Origin: Bradyrhizobium sp. LTSP849
GTDB taxonomy: Bacteria > Pseudomonadota > Alphaproteobacteria > Rhizobiales > Xanthobacteraceae
Length of the DNA: 64,000 nucleotides
Assembly: GCF_000938255.1 (NCBI RefSeq)
Contig: NZ_JYMR01000049.1
Span: 1-64,000, forward strand
Reading direction: 5' to 3'
The position numbers and the translations under genes are program-made. Shown piece after piece: positions 24,734 to 33,245 of this stretch; position 1 is the first letter of the stretch; each line of letters begins with the position of its first letter. The notes below the pieces were generated by a model. That model worked only from the letters and a program-made list of their open reading frames with translations, searched no databases and was not told where the DNA came from.

Positions 24734-25684
24734 ATGACCGACACCAAGCCCATTCGCCGCATCGCCATCATCGGCACCGGCGTGATCGGGGCGAGCTGGA
24801 GCTCGCTGTTTCTCGCCAAGGGACTTCAGGTCGTCGCCACCGACATCGCACCGAACGCGGAAGCCGCGCTGAGGAAGTTCGTCGCGACGGCGTGGCCGGC
24901 GCTCGAGCGATTGGGCCTATCGCCCGGAGCGTCGCAGTCGAACCTCAAATTCACGCCAGACATTGCGCAGGCACTCACCGGCGCCGACCTCGTCCAGGAG
25001 AACGGGCCCGAGCGGATCGAATTCAAGCAGAAGCTCTATGGCCAGCTCGACGAGCTGTTGCCGCCCGACGTGATCATCGCATCGAGCTCGTCGGGGCTTA
25101 CCATGAGCGAAATCCAGAAGGGCGCTGCGTCCCATCCCGAGCGCTGCGTCATCGCCCATCCGTTCAATCCGCCCCACTTGATTCCGCTGACGGAGATCGT
25201 CGGCGGGGCAAAGACCTCGGAAGCCACGATCCGGCGCGCGGCGGAATTCTACACGTCGATCGGGCAACGAACGGTGCGCCTCAACAAGGAAATGCCGGGC
25301 CATGTCGCCAACCGTCTCCAGGCCGCGCTGAGCCGCGAGGTTTATTACCTTGTCGCCGAGGGCGTGGTGAGCGCCGCGGACGTCGACACCGCCCTGAGCT
25401 GGGGCCCGGGTCTGCGCTGGGGCGTCATGGGCAGCTTGATGCTCAACCATCTCGGTGGCGGTCCGGGCGGCATCGAGCACTTCTTCCAGCAGTTCACCGG
25501 CCCGATGACGGCCTGGTGGAAGACCCTCGGCTCGCCGGTGCTGACGCCGGAGGTGCAAAAGAAGCTGATCGACAGCGTCCATGCCGAAGCCGGATCGCGC
25601 ACCATCGCGGAGTTGGAGGCGGAGCGCGACGAAGTCCTGCTCGGCCTGATCGAGCTGCGCAAGAAAGCGGCCAAGCCGAGCTAG
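24734..25684 (+). CDS. 3-hydroxyacyl-CoA dehydrogenase family protein (carnitine dehydrogenase-like)
   Basis: A 316-residue single-domain NAD-dependent dehydrogenase. The N-terminal Rossmann motif is IAIIGTGVIGASWSSLF (10-26). The catalytic core shows SSSSGLTMSEIQ and AHPFNPPHLIPLTEIVGG, which carry the His-Glu pair of the 3-hydroxyacyl-CoA dehydrogenase family, and the C-terminal helical domain ends near residue 310. Length and layout match L-carnitine dehydrogenase and lambda-crystallin-like members, so a small 3-hydroxy acid or its CoA ester is the likely substrate. A GGAGA site lies before the ATG. It is the second gene of the operon that continues with an acyl-CoA dehydrogenase. Confidence 0.92.
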   Translation: MTDTKPIRRIAIIGTGVIGASWSSLFLAKGLQVVATDIAPNAEAALRKFVATAWPALERLGLSPGASQSNLKFTPDIAQALTGADLVQENGPERIEFKQKLYGQLDELLPPDVIIASSSSGLTMSEIQKGAASHPERCVIAHPFNPPHLIPLTEIVGGAKTSEATIRRAAEFYTSIGQRTVRLNKEMPGHVANRLQAALSREVYYLVAEGVVSAADVDTALSWGPGLRWGVMGSLMLNHLGGGPGGIEHFFQQFTGPMTAWWKTLGSPVLTPEVQKKLIDSVHAEAGSRTIAELEAERDEVLLGLIELRKKAAKPS

Positions 25685-25773
25685 CGAAATCGGCGGCGCC
25701 GGCGAAATCAGTCACACGTTCAAACCGTCCTTCAATTTTTAGGCTTCCGAGCCGCAGCGAGGAGAGATCGCAA

Positions 25774-26994
25774 ATGCCCACCGCAACCCCAGCAGGCAAG
25801 ACCGCCGCGCAGAAGCCGGCGCCCGCACCCAATGGCGACTTCTATCAGCTGGTCGACCTTCTCACTCCCGACGAGAGAGCGCTGGTCAAGAAGGTGCGGA
25901 CCTACATGGAGACCAAGGTCCAGCCGGTCATCAACAAGTACTGGTCCGATGACGCGTTTCCGTTCGAGCTGCTGCCGTCGTTCAAGGAGCTCGGCCTCGG
26001 CGGGCTCGGTTTCGAGGGCTATGGCTGCGCGGGCGGTAGCCAGAAGCTGTTCGGCTTCGTCGCCATGGAGCTGGCGCGCACCGATGCCTCGTTCTGCACG
26101 TTCTTCGGCGTGCATAGCGGCCTCGCCATGGGTTCGATCTATCTCGATGGCTCCGAGGAGCAGAAGCAGAAATGGCTGCCGGCGATGGCGCGCTGGGAAA
26201 AGATCGGCTGCTTCGGCCTCACCGAGCCGCTGGTCGGTTCCGGAACGAGCGGCGGTCTGACCACGACGGCCAAGCGTGAAGGCGATACCTGGATCCTCAA
26301 CGGACAGAAGCGGTGGATCGGCAACGCGCCGTGGTGCGACATCTCCATCATCTGGGCGCGCGATCTTGCCGACAATCAGGTCAAGGGGTTCATCGTCGAG
26401 AACAAGTCGACGCCCGGCTTCAGCGTCGAGAAGATCGAGCACAAGATCGCACTCAAGGTGGTGCAGAACGGCCAGATCACGCTGAAGGACGTGCGGGTGC
26501 CTGAAGCTAACCGCCTCCAGAGTGGCAATTCGTTCCGTGACACCGCGCGCGTGCTGCGGATGACGCGGTACATGGTGGGCTGGGCGTCGACCGGCATCCA
26601 GATGGGCGCATACGAGGCCTCCCTCAAATACGCTCAGGAGCGATTACAATTCGGCAAGCCGATCGCTTCGTTCCAGCTGATCCAGGATCTGCTCGCCAAG
26701 ATGCTTGGCAATCTAACCGCGTGCCAGTGCCTGATGCTCCGCTTGGCGCAGCTCGATGACGAAGGCAAGCTTGGCGACCATCACGCGGCGCTGGCGAAGG
26801 CGTTCTGCACCTCGAAATCACGCGAGACGGTGTCATGGGGCCGCGAGGTGCTGGGTGGCAACGGCATCGTCGCCGACTACAACGTCGCGCGTTTCTTCGC
26901 CGATGCTGAGGCGCTGTACTCCTACGAAGGCACCTATCAGATGCAGAATCTGATCGTGGGCAAGGCCATCACCGGCCACGGCGCTTTCCTCTGA
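25774..26994 (+). CDS. Acyl-CoA dehydrogenase, glutaryl-CoA dehydrogenase-like
   Basis: A 406-residue FAD flavoprotein that introduces a double bond into an acyl-CoA and passes electrons to ETF. CFGLTEPLVGSGTSGG is the flavin/substrate motif, QFGKPIASFQLIQDLLAKM and EVLGGNGIVADYNVAR follow, and the catalytic base is Glu385 in YEGTYQ, the position used by glutaryl-CoA dehydrogenase. The residues that hold the glutaryl carboxylate in that enzyme (Glu87 and Arg94) align with Ala101 and Cys108 here, so glutaryl-CoA is an unlikely substrate. ATG 25774 has GGAG upstream; longer upstream frames overlap the previous gene. A close paralogue begins at 63687. Confidence 0.92.
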   Translation: MPTATPAGKTAAQKPAPAPNGDFYQLVDLLTPDERALVKKVRTYMETKVQPVINKYWSDDAFPFELLPSFKELGLGGLGFEGYGCAGGSQKLFGFVAMELARTDASFCTFFGVHSGLAMGSIYLDGSEEQKQKWLPAMARWEKIGCFGLTEPLVGSGTSGGLTTTAKREGDTWILNGQKRWIGNAPWCDISIIWARDLADNQVKGFIVENKSTPGFSVEKIEHKIALKVVQNGQITLKDVRVPEANRLQSGNSFRDTARVLRMTRYMVGWASTGIQMGAYEASLKYAQERLQFGKPIASFQLIQDLLAKMLGNLTACQCLMLRLAQLDDEGKLGDHHAALAKAFCTSKSRETVSWGREVLGGNGIVADYNVARFFADAEALYSYEGTYQMQNLIVGKAITGHGAFL

Positions 26995-27006
26995 CCTCTT
27001 AGCGGC

Positions 27007-27026
27007 GCCGGCGCTCCAGCGCCGGC
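27007..27026. promoter_or_regulatory. Intercistronic hairpin between acyl-CoA dehydrogenase and enoyl-CoA hydratase genes
   Basis: GCCGGCGCT and AGCGCCGGC form a perfect 9-bp GC-rich stem with a 2-base gap, 13 bases after the dehydrogenase stop. No T tract follows. It may protect the upstream mRNA or attenuate reading into the hydratase gene. Confidence 0.4.
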
Positions 27027-27042
27027 TGCCTATCCAGGAGAC

Positions 27043-27900
27043 ATGACTATGGTTTCAGGAACTGCACCGTTCACTCCTTCGCCTGCAACGGCACCAAGCT
27101 CCGCCCCCAGAGCGGCGCTGGCCCTTGCAAACGTCCAGTACGAGAAAAAGGGCATGATCGCCTACGTCACGGTGAATCGGCCGAAAGTTCTGAACGCGCT
27201 CAATACGCCGACATGGACCGACCTGCACGCCGCGTTCGAGGACGCAAAGGCGGACGCGTCCGTGCGCGGCGTGATTCTCACCGGCGCAGGCGACAAGGCG
27301 TTCATCGCCGGCGCCGACATCAGTGAACTTGCGCATGTCGACGCCTACGATGCCGAGGAGTCCAGCCGGTTCGGGCAGGGTGTGCTGGACCTCATCGAAA
27401 ATCTCGGCAAGCCGGTGATCGGGGCGATCAACGGCTTCGCGCTCGGCGGCGGCTGCGAGACCGCGATGGCCTGCACCATCAGGATCGCAGCGGAGCATGC
27501 CAAATTCGGTCAACCGGAGGTCAAGCTGGGCCTGTTGCCTGGTGGTGGCGGCACTCAACGCCTGCCGCGCCTGGTGGGAAAGGGTCGTGCGTTGCAGCTG
27601 ATCCTCACGGGCGAGACGATTTCCGCGCAAGAAGCCTATCGCATCGGCCTCGTCAACGAAGTCGTTGCCGCAGCCAGCCTGATCGATCGTGCCGAGACGA
27701 TTCTGAAGCAGATCATGGCCAACGCGCCGATCGCCGTGAAGTTCTCACTGGAAGCCGCCAACAAGGGGATGGAGACGAGCCAAAGCGAAGGCCTTGTGCT
27801 GGAAGCCTCCTTCTTCGGCATTTGCGCCGCCACCGAAGACAAGAAGGAAGGCACCGCCGCCTTTCTCGAGAAACGTGCGCCGCAGTTTCGCGGACATTGA
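27043..27900 (+). CDS. Enoyl-CoA hydratase
   Basis: A 285-residue crotonase with a proline-, alanine- and threonine-rich N-terminal extension of about 28 residues. Both hydratase glutamates are in place: GGGCETAMAC and FGQPEVKLGLLPGGGGTQRL. The oxyanion segment is KAFIAGADISELA. It should hydrate a trans-2-enoyl-CoA produced by the preceding acyl-CoA dehydrogenase, giving the 3-hydroxyacyl-CoA for the operon's dehydrogenase. AGGAG lies upstream of ATG 27043; a second ATG at 27049 is possible. Confidence 0.94.
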   Translation: MTMVSGTAPFTPSPATAPSSAPRAALALANVQYEKKGMIAYVTVNRPKVLNALNTPTWTDLHAAFEDAKADASVRGVILTGAGDKAFIAGADISELAHVDAYDAEESSRFGQGVLDLIENLGKPVIGAINGFALGGGCETAMACTIRIAAEHAKFGQPEVKLGLLPGGGGTQRLPRLVGKGRALQLILTGETISAQEAYRIGLVNEVVAAASLIDRAETILKQIMANAPIAVKFSLEAANKGMETSQSEGLVLEASFFGICAATEDKKEGTAAFLEKRAPQFRGH

Positions 27901-27939
27901 AACAAGGCCGCTCTCTACGAGGAGTTGGAAAGGACGCCC

Positions 27940-29166
27940 ATGGCAAACGACAATATTTTCTCCGGACTGAAGGTGGTAGACCTCGCGAGCTTCATCGCGG
28001 GCCCCAGCGCGGCCGTGATCTTGTCCGATTTCGGCGCCGACGTGATCAAGGTCGAGCCGCCGAGCGGCGAGCTGTGGCGACATGCGAACCATATGCCGCC
28101 GCAGCCGGTCGCTGACGATGCCTATCCCTGGCATCTGGCCAATCGCAACAAGCGCGGCATGGCGCTTGATCTGAAAACTCCGGGCGCCCATCAGGTTCTC
28201 GAGAAGCTGGTCAAATGGGCCGACGTCCTCATCGTCAACACGCCGCATCCCGCGCGCAAGAAATTGAAGCTCGAATATGAAGATGTGGCGGCCTGGAATC
28301 CGCGGCTGATCTACGCGGACCTCACGGGTTTCGGCGACAAGGGTCCGGATGCGAATCTTCCCGGCTTTGACATCACGTCATACTGGGCACGCAGTGGGTT
28401 GTTGTCGATGACGCGCGATGCCGGCGCGCCGCCGACCTGGCCGGTGGCCGGCAGCGGCGACAATGCCACCGCCGTCGGGCTCTATTCGGCGATCGTTACC
28501 GCCTTGTATCGTCGCGAGCGCACGGGGGAGGGAGCGCATGTCACGACCTCGCTGCTTGCTGAGGGCGTGTGGTCCGCAAGCGTCTCGATCCAGGCCGCGC
28601 TGTGCGATGCAAAGTTCTTCGGGCCGCATGATCGTATGCACCCCGCAAATGCGGCCATGAACGTGTATCGTGCCAAGGATGAGACCTGGTTCGTTCTCCT
28701 CATCACGCCCGACAAGGTGGAGGCTGTGGCGAAGGCGATCGGCCGGCCCGATCTTCTGACCGATCCGCGGTTCTCCGACCCGGCGAAGCTGATGGCGAAC
28801 ATGACGGAGCTCACGGCGATCCTCGACCAGACCTTCTGTGCGGAGCCGATGGCACATTGGTACGAGGTGTTCAACGGCGTTCACGTGACGTTCGGAGCGG
28901 TGCGCGGGCCGCAGGAGGTGATCAACGATCCCCAGCTCCGGGCGAACGACATCATCGTTCCGCTCGAGGGTGCGGGCGGCAAGCTGACATCCACGATCTC
29001 CAGCCCGCTCCAGGTGCATGGTGTCGCCAAGGTGTCGGCAAAGCGTGCCCCGAAGATCGGCGAACACAACGACGAAGTTCTCCGGCAACTGGGATATAGC
29101 GCGGCCGAAATCGATGGTCTGCGTGCGAGCGGTGCCATTCCGAAGGCAAAGGAACACGCGGCTTAG
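27940..29166 (+). CDS. CaiB/BaiF family (class III) CoA-transferase, catalytic Asp not conserved
   Basis: A 408-residue CoA-transferase of usual order, starting with FSGLKVVDLASFIAGPSAAV and ending with a small-domain and C-terminal part (SPLQVHGVAKVSAKRAPKIG). The strand that normally carries the catalytic Asp reads HVTTSLLAEGVW: Ala207 stands at the expected Asp, with Glu208 next to it. The enzyme may use the Glu, be inactive as a transferase, or only bind CoA esters. ATG 27940 was chosen over the TTG at 27925. It lies in the operon with the acyl-CoA dehydrogenase and hydratase, where a transferase would activate the starting acid. Confidence 0.9.
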   Translation: MANDNIFSGLKVVDLASFIAGPSAAVILSDFGADVIKVEPPSGELWRHANHMPPQPVADDAYPWHLANRNKRGMALDLKTPGAHQVLEKLVKWADVLIVNTPHPARKKLKLEYEDVAAWNPRLIYADLTGFGDKGPDANLPGFDITSYWARSGLLSMTRDAGAPPTWPVAGSGDNATAVGLYSAIVTALYRRERTGEGAHVTTSLLAEGVWSASVSIQAALCDAKFFGPHDRMHPANAAMNVYRAKDETWFVLLITPDKVEAVAKAIGRPDLLTDPRFSDPAKLMANMTELTAILDQTFCAEPMAHWYEVFNGVHVTFGAVRGPQEVINDPQLRANDIIVPLEGAGGKLTSTISSPLQVHGVAKVSAKRAPKIGEHNDEVLRQLGYSAAEIDGLRASGAIPKAKEHAA

Positions 29167-29183
29167 CGCGACGGCACGGTTGG

Positions 29184-29199
29184 GGCGGCGCAAGCCGCC
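29184..29199. promoter_or_regulatory. Intercistronic hairpin with GCAA tetraloop
   Basis: GGCGGC and GCCGCC pair around a GCAA loop, 17 bases after the CoA-transferase stop. The stem is short and no T run follows, so an mRNA-stability role is more likely than termination. Confidence 0.3.
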
Positions 29200-29249
29200 T
29201 CGAACCTGCGCTTGCAGTGAAATTCACCAGAGGGACCAGGATTTCGACC

Positions 29250-30035
29250 ATGGATGAGATCGTTACCGAACATGCCGCAGGCATCCTGCGCATCCAGCTG
29301 AACCGCCCGACAAAGCGGAACGCCATGACGTCAGCCATGTACGTGGCTCTCGCAGGCATCTTCAACGCGGCGGCGAATGACGAGAGCACACGCGTAGTGC
29401 TCTGGCACGGCGCGGGAGATTCGTTCTGCGCCGGCAACGATATCGACGACTTTCTCAAGAACCCTCCCGGCCCCGGCGAATCGCCACAGGCCGCCCTCAT
29501 GAAGGCGTTGGTCGACTTCGACAAGCCATTGGTCGCGGCAGTCCACGGCGCCGCCATCGGCGGCGGCACCACCATGCTGACGCACTGCGACTTCATCTAC
29601 GCCGGCGAGAGCACGAAATTCCAGATGCCCTTCATCAATCTGGCCGTCGTGCCTGAATTCGGATCGAGCTGCTCCGTGCCGGCGCGGATCGGTCACCTCC
29701 GCGCGGCCGAGCTGATCTTGCTGGGAGCTGCCTTTGATGCCAGGCGCGCAGTGGAGCTGGGTCTGGCGACTGAATTCGTCCCCGACAACGATCTCCGGGC
29801 GAAAGCAACCGACACGGCCCGGAAGTTGGCAGCGAAGCCCGCGGCTGCGCTACAGGCCAGCAAGCGACTCATGAAGCAGCCATTTCGCGAGCAGATCAAG
29901 GCCGCGATGAAGGCCGAGAACGAAGAGTTCAGTACGCAAGTCCGCTCCGAAGACGCAAGAGAGGCGTTCACCGCTTTCGTGGAAAAGCGCAAGCCTGACT
30001 TCACGCGAAACATCAAGTCTCAAGCGACTGCATGA
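29250..30035 (+). CDS. Enoyl-CoA isomerase-like crotonase
   Basis: A 261-residue crotonase. Oxyanion segments are DSFCAGNDIDDFL and VHGAAIGGGTTMLTHCD. Both hydratase glutamate positions are changed (GGGTT; MPFINL), but a glutamate appears in VVPEFGSS, the place of the catalytic Glu in delta3,delta2-enoyl-CoA isomerases of the ECI2/PECI type. It would therefore shift a double bond so that unsaturated acyl-CoAs can enter the operon's hydratase step. ATG 29250 was chosen; the frame from 29217 adds 11 residues. Its stop overlaps the FMN reductase start by an ATGA. Confidence 0.88.
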   Translation: MDEIVTEHAAGILRIQLNRPTKRNAMTSAMYVALAGIFNAAANDESTRVVLWHGAGDSFCAGNDIDDFLKNPPGPGESPQAALMKALVDFDKPLVAAVHGAAIGGGTTMLTHCDFIYAGESTKFQMPFINLAVVPEFGSSCSVPARIGHLRAAELILLGAAFDARRAVELGLATEFVPDNDLRAKATDTARKLAAKPAAALQASKRLMKQPFREQIKAAMKAENEEFSTQVRSEDAREAFTAFVEKRKPDFTRNIKSQATA

Positions 30036-30613
30036 CTATGGAGAAGCCGATGAATGTGTGCGTGTTGGTTGGAAGCCTGCGGAAGGCTTCGTTCAACGGG
30101 ATGCTGGCGAACGCACTGATCTCGCTGGCGCCGTCCTCGATGAAGCTCGACATCGTCGAGATCGGACAATTGCCATTCTACAATGAAGATCTCGACACCG
30201 CAGCGCCGCCCGCGCCATGGACCGCGTTCCGCCAGCGCATCAAGGCCGCCGATGCAGTTTTGTTCGTCACGCCGGAGTATAACCGGTCGGTGCCTGCCGT
30301 GCTCAAGAATGCACTGGACGTCGGCTCCAGGCCGTATGGACGCAGCGTCTGGGACCGCAAGCCCGGTGCGATCGTCAGCGGCTCGCCTGGGGCGATCGGA
30401 GGCTTCGGCGCCAATCATCATCTCAGGCAATCGCTCGTGTTCCTGAACGTGCCGACCCTGCAGCAGCCTGAGGCCTACCTCGGCCATGTCGACAAGCTCT
30501 TCGATGAACAAGGCAAAATTGCCGGCGACAGCACCCGCAAATTCCTGGAAGGGTTCATGCAGACGTTCGCCAATTGGGTCGAGACGATCCGATCCCAGGG
30601 GCAGCGCGTCTGA
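30032..30613 (+). CDS. NADPH-dependent FMN reductase
   Basis: A 193-residue flavodoxin-fold protein of the NADPH:FMN reductase (ChrR/Lot6-like) family. The FMN phosphate loop is GSLRKASFNGML, the isoalloxazine region is TPEYNRSVPAVLKNALD and the third loop is GSPGAIGGFGANHHLRQ. It reduces flavin or quinone with NAD(P)H. The ATG overlaps the stop of the isomerase gene, so it is coupled to the operon. Its use in this pathway is not clear; flavin supply or quinone detoxification are options. Confidence 0.93.
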   Translation: MTMEKPMNVCVLVGSLRKASFNGMLANALISLAPSSMKLDIVEIGQLPFYNEDLDTAAPPAPWTAFRQRIKAADAVLFVTPEYNRSVPAVLKNALDVGSRPYGRSVWDRKPGAIVSGSPGAIGGFGANHHLRQSLVFLNVPTLQQPEAYLGHVDKLFDEQGKIAGDSTRKFLEGFMQTFANWVETIRSQGQRV

Positions 30614-30653
30614 CGTCTTGCGGCAAGAGCGAGCCGATATCGCAGCGTAACGC

Positions 30654-31103
30654 TCAAAAATTGATTGGCCGCATTTGGTCGAATTCGTCGCGGCACGCAT
30701 GGCTGAAGTCATGCAACAGATCGATCGTGCCATCGATGGCCATTTCGCGTAGTTCGACGAAGCTCTTGTCCGGCTCCAGATAGGTGTCCAGGATTTTTCG
30801 GGTGACGTCTTCGGCATGATGGACCACCGGCTTTGAAGATATCGCCCGCATCGCGCTCATTTTGGCGTAAAGGCTGACGAGGCTCGGAATGTCGGCCTTA
30901 TCGTGCTGGAGCGCATCGATGTAACTTTTCGCGGCGTCTTCGATGAAGTCCCTGTACAGGGTCTGTCGGCGAGTCTCCTCATGAAGGACCCACTGGGCGC
31001 GGACCTGGCTTCGTTGGCTTCGCCAATTCGCTATTCCGCTCGTCAAGCCACCGACGGCTGCTCCCGTGAGCGCGGCGAGCGCGGAGATGATGGAGGCGTC
31101 CAC
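30654..31103 (-). CDS. Conserved hypothetical protein with N-terminal membrane segment
   Basis: A 149-residue protein starting with GTG 31103. The first 25 residues (ASIISALAALTGAAVGGLTS) look like a membrane anchor or a glycine-zipper helix; the rest is helical and charged (RAQWVLHEETRRQTLYRDFIEDAAKSY) and ends in an acidic/aromatic tail. I do not recognise a named domain. It is convergent with the FMN reductase gene and upstream of the NADH dehydrogenase on the same strand. Confidence 0.7.
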   Translation of the reverse strand: MDASIISALAALTGAAVGGLTSGIANWRSQRSQVRAQWVLHEETRRQTLYRDFIEDAAKSYIDALQHDKADIPSLVSLYAKMSAMRAISSKPVVHHAEDVTRKILDTYLEPDKSFVELREMAIDGTIDLLHDFSHACRDEFDQMRPINF

Positions 31104-31163
31104 AGGTGCTATCTCCGACCGGCTGGAGGAGCCGGCAGTAACGGTTATCGGGCCTGGCCTCGA

Positions 31164-32498
31164 CTACGACGCGGACGATCGTGGCCCTTCGGAAATCAGC
31201 CGTGAGCTCCGTTGCCCCGACAGATACGACCAGAGCCACTGCGTCTGGACTCGAAACCGGTTCTGAAGCTGCGGCAGCGCGAGCACGTGCAGCGCGGCCC
31301 ATATCAGCCAGGTCACAAAGCCGCTGCTGCGTAAATGGCGGGTCTCGAGGATGGCGAAGTTCTTGCCGACCACCGCCATATTGCCCTTGTTGCGGTACCG
31401 AAACGGACGACCATCCTTGTGTCCCCTGACACGGTTGGCGATGACATGCCCGACGAATCGTCCCTGCTGAATAGCTGCCTGCGCCACGCCGGGGACGGGG
31501 TGGCCATCCTGAGCCATCGTGGCAGCATCTCCAGCTACAAAGACGTTGGGCTCCTCGGGGATGTCCATGAAGGCGCCGACGAATGCGCGCCCGGCGCGGT
31601 CCGTCTGCGTTCCGAGCATTTTCACGACCGGCGAGGCGCTGACGCCTGCCGTCCACAGCACGGTGGCGCTGGGAATGCGGACGCCGGCCGCGATCACGCC
31701 CTGATCGTCGACCTTCTCGACCTTGACCCCCGTCGACACCTCGACGCCGAGTTTCGCAAGTCGCTTGGCGGCCTTTCGCGACAGCGATTCGGCGAAGGTC
31801 GGCAGAATACGCGTGCCGCCATCCACCAAAACAATTCGGCTCTTGGCAGGGTCGATCTTGCGGAAATTGTTGCGCAGGGTCACCGAGACAAGTTGAGCGA
31901 TCGACGCAGCGAGCTCGACGCCGGTCGGGCCGGCGCCCACCAAAACGAAGGTCATTTGGCGAGTGCGTTCCTTCTCGTCATCGGTTGATTCCGCCAATTC
32001 GAACGCGCTGAGGATCCTGGTCCGGATCGTTTCGGCGTCGCTCAGGCTCTTGAGACCCGGTGCGAACCGCGCGAACTCGTCATGACCGAAATAGCTCGGA
32101 CGCATTCCGGTCGCGATCAAGAGGAAATCGTATTCAAGTTTTCGACTGCCAATTTCCGAGCAATTGGCCTCAATGGTACGCGCTCCCAGGTTGATGCCCT
32201 TGACCTCGGCGAGCAGCACGCTGAGATTTTTCTGTTTCGCCTCGAGCTGCCGGATCGGCGCGGCGATCTCGGATGGCGCCAGAACAGCGGTGGCGACCTG
32301 GTACAGCAGCGGCTGAAAGATGTGGTGATTGCGTCGGTCGATCAGCGTGATGTTGACGTCGGCGCGCTTTAGGGCCCGCGCCGCCGCGATACCGGCAAAG
32401 CCACCGCCGACGATCACGACGCGCTTCTTGCCCGGTGCCGCCGCCTGTATCGATGGCTGCTTTTCCTGCGGGAACGATTTGGTCAGAACTGTCGTCAT
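31164..32498 (-). CDS. ndh: Type II NADH dehydrogenase (NDH-2)
   Basis: A 444-residue FAD protein. The FAD motif VVIVGGGFAGIAAARALK lies at about 26-43, the quinone-site region contains NHHIFQPLLYQVAT, the NAD motif is VLVGAGPTGVELAASI, and the second FAD contact is VFVAGDAATM. The C-terminal amphipathic part (LIWAALHVLALPQLQNRFRV) binds the membrane. NDH-2 passes NADH electrons to quinone without pumping protons. It lies near a cyo-type quinol oxidase operon, giving a complete short respiratory chain. The N-terminal 20 residues are longer than in E. coli Ndh. Confidence 0.93.
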   Translation of the reverse strand: MTTVLTKSFPQEKQPSIQAAAPGKKRVVIVGGGFAGIAAARALKRADVNITLIDRRNHHIFQPLLYQVATAVLAPSEIAAPIRQLEAKQKNLSVLLAEVKGINLGARTIEANCSEIGSRKLEYDFLLIATGMRPSYFGHDEFARFAPGLKSLSDAETIRTRILSAFELAESTDDEKERTRQMTFVLVGAGPTGVELAASIAQLVSVTLRNNFRKIDPAKSRIVLVDGGTRILPTFAESLSRKAAKRLAKLGVEVSTGVKVEKVDDQGVIAAGVRIPSATVLWTAGVSASPVVKMLGTQTDRAGRAFVGAFMDIPEEPNVFVAGDAATMAQDGHPVPGVAQAAIQQGRFVGHVIANRVRGHKDGRPFRYRNKGNMAVVGKNFAILETRHLRSSGFVTWLIWAALHVLALPQLQNRFRVQTQWLWSYLSGQRSSRLISEGPRSSAS

Positions 32499-32618
32499 GG
32501 GTGCACCGACTCTGTTGGGCCAGCGCCCTGTCCGGATAGATACCGGGGAGCTGCGGACTATTCTTGGATGGCGCTGCGGTGCATTGAACGACCGTGCGTC
32601 ATCACGTTTTCAGATTGG

Positions 32619-32978
32619 TCAATTGCGTTGCGCGGTCCAGTAACCGGAACATTGCTCACTTCCCGTGTGACCGCTCCATCTGCCGCCGCCCGAGGTCGCC
32701 GTAAGCCTGCCGGTGCCGGATGCGAATTTCTCGTGAACCGTCACTGAAGCTCGAACCGAACCGGATCTCGCAACGTAACCTCTGAACTTCACGAGATTCG
32801 GGTGGGTCACGATGCCGTCGGAAATGTTGACGGTGAAGTTGTAGCTGGGATCGCATGCGCCCCTTTGCGTCACGAAGACGAGGTCCCAGGAACCGTCATA
32901 AGTCGAACGCGCGTGTGCCACAGGTGATGACGCGATAAAGCAGGCGGCCGCAATCATCGAGAGCGAGGTCGTCTTCAT
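32619..32978 (-). CDS. Small secreted protein of unknown function
   Basis: A 119-residue protein with a Sec signal peptide (KTTSLSMIAAACFIASSPVAHA, likely cleaved after AHA at about 23). The mature part is glycine- and serine-rich with YDGSWDLVFVTQRGACD near the start and SEQCSGYWTAQRN at the end, so one disulfide between the two cysteines is likely. The WDL..GRWSG pattern is seen in small secreted proteins of Bradyrhizobium; no function is known to me. GGAG precedes the ATG. It is monocistronic. Confidence 0.8.
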   Translation of the reverse strand: MKTTSLSMIAAACFIASSPVAHARSTYDGSWDLVFVTQRGACDPSYNFTVNISDGIVTHPNLVKFRGYVARSGSVRASVTVHEKFASGTGRLTATSGGGRWSGHTGSEQCSGYWTAQRN

Positions 32979-33111
32979 TGGTGTTCTCCATCAGGTAAAG
33001 CGTCTGCTCGAACGATGACCTGCGTTAGGAAAAGCCTGTGCAGAGTGCTTGTCGAATTGTGCTCGAATTATCCCAAATCATGCGATCGCAGCGCGTGTCT
33101 CCGGGGTCGAG

Positions 33112-33127
33112 CTTGTCGACTGACAAG
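33112..33127. promoter_or_regulatory. Inverted repeat upstream of the cyo operon
   Basis: CTTGTC and GACAAG form perfect 6-bp arms around GACT, about 120 bases ahead of the heme o synthase start, in the gap between the secreted protein and the quinol oxidase operon. A role in oxidase regulation is a guess from position. Confidence 0.3.
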
Positions 33128-33245
33128 TTTGAGCATGATTGGCCCCAATCGAGCAGCCACGTTCAATCACGGTCGAAAGCGACGATACATATTGAATGCG
33201 CATACTGACGGCTGTTCGCGCGGAAAACGTCGGCGACCGCCTTGA

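Noticed and set aside
24892-25773. Long N-terminal extension of the acyl-CoA dehydrogenase frame
   Set aside because: It overlaps the 3-hydroxyacyl-CoA dehydrogenase gene in another frame; the dehydrogenase family start and ribosome site are at 25774.
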